Of a stretch of 5,033 nucleotides of DNA, positions 1-4,994 are shown in pieces. The notes under the pieces were generated by a model. The model saw only the letters and a program-made list of their open reading frames with translations. It was not told the DNA's origin and searched no databases. The stretch is from Desulfocapsa sulfexigens (GTDB lineage: Bacteria > Desulfobacterota > Desulfobulbia > Desulfobulbales > Desulfocapsaceae): positions 1-5,033 of the forward strand of contig DQVD01000375.1 of the NCBI GenBank assembly GCA_015661935.1, in the 5' to 3' direction. The translations under genes were made by a program, and so were the position numbers. Position 1 is the first letter of the stretch. Each line of letters opens with the position of its first letter.

Positions 1-564
1 AAGATGATCAGTCAAATCATGGAAGGTGAGAAAGAGTATCTTGCCACCCTGTGTCTTGGAATCGAAACATCCACCCAGGATCCTGAAGGTGAGGTTACAG
101 TTACAAAACCCGTTGGTTCGTTGTCCGTTGCAGTGGTTGAGGCGTGTTTAGAAAAATTTCGGGGGGAACAACTACAGGTTCCTCCCATTTATTCTGCCTT
201 GAAACATAAAGGAAAACCTCTCTATCACTATGCCAGAAAAGGAATAGCCATCGAGAAACCACCACGTAGTGTAATTATTCATACCCTTGAACGAACTGGT
301 AATGGGATTGAATTAAACGATTCCTTTCCCTATCTCACAATCAGGGTTGTTTGCAGCAAAGGAACCTACATTCGAACACTGGCTCAAGATATTGGCAGGG
401 TTTTAGGTTGTGGAGCATCCCTTACGGCCCTGCGGCGTGTGCGAAGTGGATGTTTTCATGTCCGCGATAGTGTGGATGGAAAGTGTTTATCGGATGCCGA
501 TGCGAAGGAAAGGCTTATGGATAAGGTCTTATCCTTAACTGATGTACGTAATCTGTTGCAATAA
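1..564 (+). CDS. truB: tRNA pseudouridine(55) synthase TruB, 5'-truncated by the window edge
   Basis: TruB isomerises uridine 55 in the T-loop of most tRNAs to pseudouridine, in the cytoplasm. The reading frame is open from base 1, so 187 C-terminal residues are visible and the ATG at base 4 is internal. The catalytic Asp motif (GTLDP-like) lies upstream of the window. Recognisable family motifs are EKEY (visible residues 10-13, whose Tyr matches the active-site Tyr76 of E. coli TruB), PPIYSALKHKG (62-72), LYHYARKG, SKGTYIRTLAQDIG (119-132) and LRRVRSG with a following Phe. By alignment to E. coli about 60 residues are missing, giving an estimated full length near 250. The protein ends about 35 residues after the LRR motif, so the C-terminal PUA domain of E. 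coli-type TruB appears absent; neither other forward frame downstream shows a continuation. It is the first gene of the truB-rpsO-pnp cluster. Confidence 0.95.
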   Translation, partial: KMISQIMEGEKEYLATLCLGIETSTQDPEGEVTVTKPVGSLSVAVVEACLEKFRGEQLQVPPIYSALKHKGKPLYHYARKGIAIEKPPRSVIIHTLERTGNGIELNDSFPYLTIRVVCSKGTYIRTLAQDIGRVLGCGASLTALRRVRSGCFHVRDSVDGKCLSDADAKERLMDKVLSLTDVRNLLQ

Positions 565-568
565 TTCT

Positions 569-596
569 GTGACGTGGTACATGGTATTAATAGAAT
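569..596 (+). promoter_or_regulatory. Candidate sigma70-type promoter for rpsO (distal)
   Basis: GTGACG at 569-574 matches four of six -35 consensus bases. TAGAAT at 591-596 matches five of six -10 bases, with a 16-base spacer. It begins five bases after the truB stop and would start a transcript near 603, giving an rpsO leader of roughly 185 bases that carries all the hairpins described below. This is pattern matching only; rpsO could also be read through from truB. Confidence 0.35.
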
Positions 597-611
597 AATG
601 TTTAAAATGTC

Positions 612-673
612 CCCGCCACCGGGACCAGGGTAGAATACTCTAACCCTGCCGAGCTGGATAAGTGCCTTGGCAG
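612..673 (+). promoter_or_regulatory. Structured rpsO leader: three hairpins, two overlapping
   Basis: Three hairpins follow one another. CCCG/CGGG (612-615 with 620-623) closes a four-base loop. CAGGGTAGA (626-634) pairs with TCT-A-ACCCTG (639-648), with one bulged A and loop ATAC. CTGCCGAG (646-653) pairs with CTTGGCAG (666-673) as eight pairs including one G-U wobble, with a 12-base loop. The second and third share CTG 646-648, so both cannot form completely. S15 is known to repress its own synthesis through leader RNAs whose structures differ between bacterial groups; that this is such a leader is inferred from position. No strong U-tract follows directly, so it does not look like a terminator. 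Confidence 0.45.
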
Positions 674-701
674 TGCGTAACTAACCGTTTTTTGCGTAAC
701 T
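674..701 (+). repeat. 9-base direct repeat TGCGTAACT in the rpsO leader
   Basis: TGCGTAACT occurs at 674-682 and again at 693-701, with starts 19 bases apart and a T6 run (688-693) before and touching the second copy. The copies lie just 3' of the hairpin cluster. They could be a protein-binding half-site pair or chance; nothing else in the sequence decides. Confidence 0.4.
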
Positions 702-728
702 TTCATGGTCTCTTTTTTTGTTTACAGC

Positions 729-756
729 TTTTCAGGGGTAAGGAACTAATAATAAT
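729..756 (+). promoter_or_regulatory. Alternative proximal rpsO promoter candidate
   Basis: TTTTCA at 729-734 (four of six -35 bases), a 16-base spacer and AATAAT at 751-756 (five of six -10 bases) would start a transcript near 763 with a leader of only about 25 bases. That transcript would bypass the upstream hairpins. The region is AT-rich, so chance matches are likely. Confidence 0.2.
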
Positions 757-776
757 CGTTTTACATATACAGAAAC

Positions 777-782
777 AGGAGG
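777..782 (+). promoter_or_regulatory. Strong Shine-Dalgarno of rpsO (AGGAGG)
   Basis: A perfect AGGAGG sits six bases before the TTG codon at 789. It decides the start in favour of TTG, since no ATG or GTG gives the conserved S15 N-terminus. Flanking AAAC (773-776) and GTTT (782-785) could form a weak four-pair hairpin that overlaps it. Confidence 0.85.
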
Positions 783-788
783 TTTGTC

Positions 789-1058
789 TTGGCACAATCA
801 GCAGTTAAAAAAAGTGAAATTATAGAGAAGTTTAAACTTCATACCAATGATACAGGTTCTTCCGAGGTGCAGATAGCACTCATCACTGATAGAATTCAGT
901 ACCTGACAGATCATTTCAAAACCCATAAAAAAGATCATCATTCTCGTCAGGGTTTGTTGAAACTTGTTGGTCAGAGAAGAAGTCTTCTCGATTATTTAAA
1001 GAAAAAAGATGTAAGTAAATACCGTGACCTTATTCAGGCGCTTGGTATTAGAAAATAA
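789..1058 (+). CDS. rpsO: 30S ribosomal protein S15
   Basis: S15 is a primary 16S rRNA-binding protein of the 30S platform; it binds the h20-h21-h22 three-way junction and helps order S6 and S18. The 89-residue product has the usual bacterial length. Diagnostic stretches include [11 protein letters not shown] (residues 23-33), the HKKDHHSR loop (46-53), [17 protein letters not shown] (55-71) and a C-terminal LGIRK. His42, Asp49 and Ser52, the family residues that contact the G-U/G-C motif of h22, are all present. The start is TTG, supported by a perfect AGGAGG six bases upstream. It lies between truB and pnp as in many bacteria. Autogenous control at the leader is typical of the family and plausible here from the hairpins at 612-673. 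Confidence 0.98.
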   Translation: MAQSAVKKSEIIEKFKLHTNDTGSSEVQIALITDRIQYLTDHFKTHKKDHHSRQGLLKLVGQRRSLLDYLKKKDVSKYRDLIQALGIRK

Positions 1059-1066
1059 CGTTTTCC

Positions 1067-1093
1067 TAAGAAGATGCATTTGGCATCTTCTTA
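1067..1093 (+). other. rpsO 3' stem-loop
   Basis: An 11-pair perfect stem (1067-1077 with 1083-1093) with loop ATTTG begins nine bases after the rpsO stop. The bases after it, TATATCCTG, are not a proper U-tract, so termination would be weak at best. Such a stem more likely protects the rpsO 3' end or serves as a processing site; in E. coli the rpsO-pnp gap also holds hairpins and RNase cleavage sites. The role here is inferred. Confidence 0.6.
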
Positions 1094-1107
1094 TATCCTG
1101 TAAATAT

Positions 1108-1125
1108 GGCGCTTAACCTGGTGCC
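1108..1125 (+). other. Small GC-rich hairpin in the rpsO-pnp gap
   Basis: GGCGC (1108-1112) pairs with GTGCC (1121-1125) through five pairs, one of them G-U, around an eight-base loop. It lies between the rpsO 3' stem-loop and the terminator. No function can be assigned. Confidence 0.35.
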
Positions 1126-1128
1126 GGT

Positions 1129-1157
1129 TTGCCATTCGGGCATATAATTGGTGTAAT
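1129..1157 (+). promoter_or_regulatory. Candidate pnp promoter overlapping the terminator
   Basis: TTGCCA at 1129-1134 (five of six -35 bases), an exact 17-base spacer and TGTAAT at 1152-1157 (five of six -10 bases) form the best sigma70-like promoter in the window. The -10 lies in the loop of the hairpin at 1137-1175. A start near 1163-1165 would fall in its 3' arm, so these transcripts would lack the 5' arm and could not form the terminator. A perfect TATAAT also occurs at 1143-1148 but has only a poor -35 at proper distance. The promoter would give pnp a leader of about 60 bases. Confidence 0.5.
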
Positions 1158-1183
1158 ACCGCAATTATATGCCTGTTTTTTTT
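1137..1183 (+). terminator. Intrinsic terminator between rpsO and pnp
   Basis: A 14-pair stem (1137-1150 with 1162-1175, one G-U wobble, otherwise perfect) with an 11-base loop is followed at once by eight T (1176-1183). This is the classic rho-independent form, though the upper stem is AT-rich. It would end or attenuate transcripts arriving from truB-rpsO before pnp. The upstream TGCC (1130-1133) can pair with GGCA (1139-1142) and so slightly compete with the base of the stem. Confidence 0.85.
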
Positions 1184-1184
1184 G

Positions 1185-1213
1185 GTGGATCAACCACGCT
1201 GCAATAGGGCAGC
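1185..1213 (+). promoter_or_regulatory. Paired leader hairpins just before the pnp RBS
   Basis: GTGG/CCAC (1185-1188 with 1194-1197, loop ATCAA) is followed without any gap by GCTGC/GCAGC (1198-1202 with 1209-1213, six-base loop). The second ends one base before the GGAG Shine-Dalgarno at 1215-1218. Back-to-back stems could stack coaxially. PNPase of E. coli is autoregulated through a leader stem cut by RNase III; a similar role here is an inference from position, and these stems are short for RNase III. Confidence 0.4.
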
Positions 1214-1226
1214 TGGAGAATTGATT

Positions 1227-3299
1227 ATGTTTAAAAGAGTTGAAGTTGAAGTTGGCGGCAAAACCATTTCCCTTGAAACCGGAAAAGTAGCCAAGCAGGC
1301 AGATGGATCAGTTATTATGCAGACTGGAGGTACGGTAGTACTCGTTACTGCTGTAGCAGCGAAAGAAAATAAACCTGAACTAGGTTTTTTGCCACTCACC
1401 ATTGAGTATCAGGAACGAATGGCTGCTGTCGGGCGTATACCTGGCAATTATTTTCGTCGTGAAATCGGACGTCCCAGTGATCAGGAAGTTCTAACCTGCC
1501 GTATTATTGATCGTCCTCTTCGTCCCTTGTTTGCTGATGGGTATTTTTCAGAGACTCAAATTATTGCCACCGTTCTTTCAGCTGACCAGCAGAATGATCC
1601 TGATATCCTTGCGTTAAACGGTGCGTCCTGTGCGCTTAGCATCTCTGATATACCTTTTGAAGGACCTATCGCAGGTGGTCGTGTTGGTTATATTGATGGT
1701 GAGTATGTTTTAAATCCAACCAAGGATGAGCTTAAGAACTCCCGGATGGATTTGATTGTCGCCTGTACCGGCAAAGCTGTGACCATGGTTGAAGGCAAGG
1801 TTGATACCATGAGTGAAGAAGAAGTGCTCAATGCAATCTTTTATGTTTTTGATAATGTCCAACCTCTCATTGATATGCAGATTGATTTGCAAGGCTCCAA
1901 TGGAAAAGCAAAACGTCTTGTTGAACCCATTCCTGTGAACGAAGAATTGCTTGCTAAGGTTCAGGAAATTGCAGCTGAAGGAATGGCTGCAGTTGTCAGC
2001 ACCGCTGATAAATTGGAACGTGGTCGTGCATATGATGAGTTGAAAAAGGATGTTCTCGCAGGGCTTGACCCGGAAGGTGAGAATTCCAAAGAGATTGGCA
2101 ACCTGCTTTCAGGGTACAAAAAGAAAAGCATACGTTCCCAAATTGTTGATGAAGCAATTCGTCTTGATGGTCGTTCCTTTGATCAGGTTCGTCCCATCAG
2201 CTGTGAACTAACGTATCTTCCTCAGACCCACGGATCAGCTCTATTTACCCGTGGTGAAACTCAGTCCATTGTAACTGCTACACTCGGAAGTCAGCGTGAT
2301 TCACAACGTGTTGAGACACTACAGGGTGAAGATAATCGTCGTTTCATGGTGCATTATAACTTTCCTCCATTCTGTGTTGGTGAGGCGCGTTTCCTTCGTG
2401 GGCCTTCTCGTCGTGACATTGGCCATGGAACCCTTGCACTTCGCGGTCTTTCAGCAGTGCTTCCGGATGAAGAGGATTTTCCATATTCTATTCGCGTGGT
2501 TTCTGATATCATGGAATCAAACGGATCTTCCTCCATGGCAACAGTCTGTGGTGGCAGTATGGCTATGATGGATGCCGGTGTACCTCTTAAGGCTCCTGTA
2601 TCCGGTATTGCCATGGGACTTATCAAGGAAGACGATAAGGTTGTTATCCTTTCTGATATCCTTGGTGATGAGGATCATGTTGGTGATATGGACTTCAAAA
2701 TTGTAGGAACTGAGGCTGGCATTACTGCGCTCCAGATGGATATTAAGATTGATGGTGTTGATCGTGATATTATGGGACGTGCTCTTGAACAGGCCAAAGA
2801 AGGTCGTATTCATATCCTTGGCGAGATGGCTAAAGGCATAGAAACTTCAAGAACTGAAGTTGCTGAGCATGCTCCAAAATATTTCAGCCATAGGATCAAT
2901 ACCGATAAGATTCGTGACATTATCGGGCCTGGTGGAAAGATCATTAAAGAGATGTCTGCTTTCTATGATGCAACCATCGAAGTCGATGATTCCGGGCTTG
3001 TGAAAATGTTTACCAAAGATGGAAGTAATGCTGATGCTCTTTTGAAGAAAATTCAGGAGATGACTGCCACTGCCGAGGTTGGTAAAGTTTACAAAGGTAT
3101 TGTTAAAACTATTAAAGATTTTGGCGCATTTGTTGAAATTCTGCCTGGCACCGATGGTCTGGTTCATATCTCAGAGCTTGCCAATGAGCGTGTTGGAAAG
3201 GTGAGTGATGTGGTCAAAGAAGGACAAGAGCTTGAAGTGAAAGTACTTGAAGTTGATTCCCGTGGCCGTATTCGTCTGAGCCGTAAAGCACTGTTGTAA
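1227..3299 (+). CDS. pnp: Polyribonucleotide nucleotidyltransferase (PNPase)
   Basis: PNPase degrades RNA 3' to 5' using phosphate, releasing nucleoside diphosphates, and can run in reverse to add tails; it acts as a trimer in the cytoplasm, often in the RNA degradosome. The 690-residue protein has the full order: first RNase PH domain (about 5-145, with the RNA-contacting YFRR at 75-78), helical linker domain, second RNase PH domain (about 312-545), KH domain with GPGG at 567-570, and S1 domain from about 619 to the end. Catalytic-site residues are in place: SSS 434-436 for phosphate, RRDIGHG 395-401, and D483, D489 and K491 within GDEDHVGDMDFK, matching E. coli D486, D492 and K494. The frame is open upstream to a TTG at 1182, but that lies in the terminator T-run. 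ATG 1227 has GGAG eight bases before it and gives the normal family N-terminus. The protein stops directly after S1, with no degradosome-type C-terminal tail. Confidence 0.98.
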   Translation: MFKRVEVEVGGKTISLETGKVAKQADGSVIMQTGGTVVLVTAVAAKENKPELGFLPLTIEYQERMAAVGRIPGNYFRREIGRPSDQEVLTCRIIDRPLRPLFADGYFSETQIIATVLSADQQNDPDILALNGASCALSISDIPFEGPIAGGRVGYIDGEYVLNPTKDELKNSRMDLIVACTGKAVTMVEGKVDTMSEEEVLNAIFYVFDNVQPLIDMQIDLQGSNGKAKRLVEPIPVNEELLAKVQEIAAEGMAAVVSTADKLERGRAYDELKKDVLAGLDPEGENSKEIGNLLSGYKKKSIRSQIVDEAIRLDGRSFDQVRPISCELTYLPQTHGSALFTRGETQSIVTATLGSQRDSQRVETLQGEDNRRFMVHYNFPPFCVGEARFLRGPSRRDIGHGTLALRGLSAVLPDEEDFPYSIRVVSDIMESNGSSSMATVCGGSMAMMDAGVPLKAPVSGIAMGLIKEDDKVVILSDILGDEDHVGDMDFKIVGTEAGITALQMDIKIDGVDRDIMGRALEQAKEGRIHILGEMAKGIETSRTEVAEHAPKYFSHRINTDKIRDIIGPGGKIIKEMSAFYDATIEVDDSGLVKMFTKDGSNADALLKKIQEMTATAEVGKVYKGIVKTIKDFGAFVEILPGTDGLVHISELANERVGKVSDVVKEGQELEVKVLEVDSRGRIRLSRKALL

Positions 3300-3304
3300 T
3301 ACTT

Positions 3305-3322
3305 TTCCTATAATTGTAGGAA
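3305..3322 (+). other. Small hairpin after the pnp stop
   Basis: TTCCTA (3305-3310) pairs with TAGGAA (3317-3322) around TAATTG, five bases after the pnp stop and four bases before the main terminator. It may stabilise the 3' end; on its own it has no U-tract. Confidence 0.4.
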
Positions 3323-3326
3323 GTAG

Positions 3327-3365
3327 AAAGGGTTGTCTTATGTTGGGACAGCCCTTTTTCGTTTT
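3327..3365 (+). terminator. Intrinsic terminator of the pnp transcript
   Basis: AAAGGGTTGTC (3327-3337) pairs with GACAGCCCTTT (3347-3357), 11 pairs with one G-U, around a nine-base loop. The T-rich run 3355-3365 follows, interrupted by CG at 3360-3361. The A-stem-T layout also gives some terminating shape on the opposite strand. It closes the rpsO-pnp unit and separates it from dut. Confidence 0.9.
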
Positions 3366-3625
3366 CTTTCCTGCCATATTTCATATGTATCGGGAAAACA
3401 AAGTTTCTGTGTGAATCATGCTCGGAAGTGGATTCCAGACGAAAACCCACTTAGGTTATTTCAGCCGCAGACTGCTAACTATTCTGGTTTCTGTCTTCTG
3501 AATGTGTCCGCGGGGCATCATGCCCTAAAGAACAACAGAGATTGATTTTTGCCTTTTTGGCTCACTATTGGCATCGGCTATAAGTCGTTTTTATGGCTAC
3601 TGGATAAAGTTTTCTGTAAGGTAGA
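3366..3625. other. Non-coding gap between pnp and dut
   Basis: About 260 bases hold no convincing gene. Short frames such as an ATG at 3418 (27 codons) lack a ribosome binding site and any recognisable sequence. Weak hairpins are present: AAGTGG/CCACTT (3426-3431 with 3447-3452) and GGGC/GCCC near 3514-3526. In some related bacteria an M16 peptidase gene sits between pnp and dut, but I see no remnant of one. The only likely functional element is the dut promoter near the end. Confidence 0.6.
3557..3584 (+). promoter_or_regulatory. Candidate sigma70-type promoter for dut
   Basis: TTGGCT at 3557-3562 (four of six -35 bases), a 16-base spacer and TATAAG at 3579-3584 (five of six -10 bases) predict a start near 3591 and a leader of about 38 bases. 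A promoter is expected here because a strong terminator ends the upstream unit. Confidence 0.45.
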
Positions 3626-3628
3626 TTG

Positions 3629-4084
3629 ATGGAAAAAAAGAACGTAAAAATTAGCTGGCTGCATCCTGATAAGAGTCACGATCTTTCCCTGCCAATATAT
3701 CAGTCTGAGCTGGCAGCAGGTATGGATGTGGAGTCGGCAATCGAAAAATCTTATATTCTGGATCCTGGTGAAATTCATCTCTTTGCCACGGGGTTACAAA
3801 TAGCGATTCCAAACGGATATGAAATTCAGGTAAGACCAAGAAGTGGTCTTGCGGTGAAGCATGGTGTCACAGTGATTAATAGTCCTGGAACCATAGATGC
3901 GGATTATCGGGGAGAGGTTCAAGTGGCACTCATAAATCTCAGTCAAACAGCATTTACTGTGAATCGAGGCGATCGTATAGCGCAACTGGTTCTGGCGCCT
4001 GTGGTTCAGGCCCAGCTGGAATTGGTTAAAGAACTTGATGAAACCGGGCGGGGTACAGGTGGTTTCGGTCATACCGGCTTGTAA
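3629..4084 (+). CDS. dut: Deoxyuridine 5'-triphosphate nucleotidohydrolase (dUTPase)
   Basis: dUTPase splits dUTP to dUMP and pyrophosphate, which keeps uracil out of DNA and supplies dUMP for thymidylate synthesis; the family works as a homotrimer with Mg2+. All five signature motifs of the trimeric class are seen in the 151-residue product: AAGMD (29-33), RPRSGLA (69-75), GTIDADYRGE (87-96, with catalytic Asp90 and Tyr93 that excludes ribose), RGDRIAQL (113-120) and the flexible RGTGGFGHTG (141-150). Length is normal, with a slightly long N-terminus before motif 1. ATG 3629 is chosen over the in-frame TTG at 3626 because AAGG at 3618-3621 then lies seven bases away. It leads a likely two-gene unit with the MBL hydrolase 11 bases downstream. 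Confidence 0.97.
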   Translation: MEKKNVKISWLHPDKSHDLSLPIYQSELAAGMDVESAIEKSYILDPGEIHLFATGLQIAIPNGYEIQVRPRSGLAVKHGVTVINSPGTIDADYRGEVQVALINLSQTAFTVNRGDRIAQLVLAPVVQAQLELVKELDETGRGTGGFGHTGL

Positions 4085-4095
4085 AAGTAGAAAGG

Positions 4096-4869
4096 ATGAA
4101 TTTTTCAATGCTTGGTTCCGGCAGTAAAGGGAACTCCCTTTATATTGAATCCGGTAAAACATCCATTCTTATAGATGCCGGATTCTCAGGAAAGGAGGTT
4201 GCTAAACGTCTTGCTGCACATAGTCGGGATATGGCCGATTTGGATGGACTGTTTCTCACCCATGAACATGGTGATCATATTCGGGGAGCAGGAGTGATTT
4301 CCAGGAGATGCAGGCTTCCCGTGTATGCAAATGAGGGCACTTACCGGGGAAGTGATACAAAACTTGGAAAGTTACATAAACGTGTAGAGTTTGAAACAGG
4401 AAAGCCTGTGCAGCTTAAGGATCTTGAGATTCGCCCGTTCAGGATTTCCCATGACACTCTGGATCCGGTAGGATTTCTTGTCAGTGATTCCGATGTGACA
4501 ATTGCCTGTTGCACCGACATCGGTACGGTTTCAAAACTTGTTGCAAGCAGATTAAGTAATTGTGATGCGCTGATCCTTGAATTTAATCACGATCCTCAAA
4601 TGTTGAAAACCGGCCCGTATCCTTTTTCTCTCCAGCAGCGGGTTCGGTCATCTCAGGGGCATCTAGCCAACGAAGATGCCGCAGGTTTTCTTAAAACGCT
4701 CCTTCATGATAGATTACAATATGTGATTCTTGCACATTTAAGTGAGACAAATAACACGGCAGAGCTGGCTTTGAAAAGTGCCAGCGCTATCATAACGCAC
4801 GAACACCCATGTCATCTCCATGTAGCTGCACAAAATAGTCCCTCAAGTCTGTTTATATTGAAAAAATAG
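4096..4869 (+). CDS. MBL-fold metallohydrolase, YycJ/WalJ-like
   Basis: The 257-residue protein has the metallo-beta-lactamase fold pattern of the YycJ/WalJ family, soluble and probably a two-metal phosphodiesterase or nuclease. Seen are the family N-terminus MNFSMLGSGSKGN, the metal motif THEHGDH (55-61, with His56, His58, Asp60 and His61), His119 in ISHDTLDPVGF, Asp141 in CTDIG, the family-specific EFNHD (162-166) and SQGHLANEDA (186-195), and His214 in ILAHLSETNN. In Bacillus this family has been linked to DNA repair and mutation avoidance; the substrate here is unknown. The start at 4096 fits family alignments, but AAAGG (4091-4095) touches the ATG, leaving no usual spacing. An alternative ATG at 4108 would remove the conserved first strand. 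Translation probably depends on ribosomes finishing dut, whose stop is 11 bases upstream. There is no signal peptide or membrane segment. Confidence 0.9.
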   Translation: MNFSMLGSGSKGNSLYIESGKTSILIDAGFSGKEVAKRLAAHSRDMADLDGLFLTHEHGDHIRGAGVISRRCRLPVYANEGTYRGSDTKLGKLHKRVEFETGKPVQLKDLEIRPFRISHDTLDPVGFLVSDSDVTIACCTDIGTVSKLVASRLSNCDALILEFNHDPQMLKTGPYPFSLQQRVRSSQGHLANEDAAGFLKTLLHDRLQYVILAHLSETNNTAELALKSASAIITHEHPCHLHVAAQNSPSSLFILKK

Positions 4870-4891
4870 AAAAAGGGAACGTATTGGGAAC

Positions 4892-4911
4892 GGGGAAGAA
4901 ATAACTTCCCC
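4892..4911 (+). terminator. Hairpin after the MBL gene, possible weak terminator
   Basis: GGGGAAG (4892-4898) pairs perfectly with CTTCCCC (4905-4911) around AAATAA, 22 bases after the stop. The following ATTTATGC is only slightly T-rich, so intrinsic termination would be inefficient; the stem may instead protect the 3' end. A short direct repeat GGGAACG (4875-4881 and 4886-4892) precedes it. Confidence 0.45.
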
Positions 4912-4981
4912 ATTTATGCAATCTCAGCTTCAGATCAATCAAATATAACCTAACCTTGTTCAGGAAGAAAGGCAGTTCACC

Positions 4982-4994
4982 GGATAAGTGCCTT
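4982..4994 (+). repeat. 13-base repeat shared with the rpsO leader
   Basis: GGATAAGTGCCTT at 4982-4994 is identical to 656-668, where it spans the loop and start of the 3' arm of the third leader hairpin. Both copies lie outside the confirmed genes. A 13-base match within 5 kb has a modest chance of arising at random, so this is only suggestive of a dispersed element. Confidence 0.35.

Noticed and set aside
1182..1226. Upstream extension of pnp to a TTG at 1182, adding 15 residues
   Set aside because: That TTG lies in the terminator T-run without a ribosome binding site. ATG 1227 has GGAG at eight bases and gives the conserved PNPase N-terminus.
2296..2813. Several open frames of 90-98 codons on both strands inside pnp
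   Set aside because: They are shadows of an intact, highly conserved PNPase frame and show no start signals.
3294..3314. TATAAT at 3309-3314 just after pnp as a promoter -10
   Set aside because: The nearest -35-like TTGTAA is only nine bases away, and the site lies in a small hairpin before the terminator, with no gene directly downstream.
3333..3545. 70-codon open frame between pnp and dut
   Set aside because: It starts inside the pnp terminator, has no ribosome binding site and no recognisable sequence.
4067..4081. His in dUTPase motif 5 (GFGHTG) where many enzymes have Ser
   Set aside because: E. coli dUTPase also has His there (GFGHSG), so this is normal variation.
3794..4162. 122-codon minus-strand frame across dut and the start of the MBL gene
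   Set aside because: It is antisense to the complete dut frame with all five motifs, and its protein resembles no known family.
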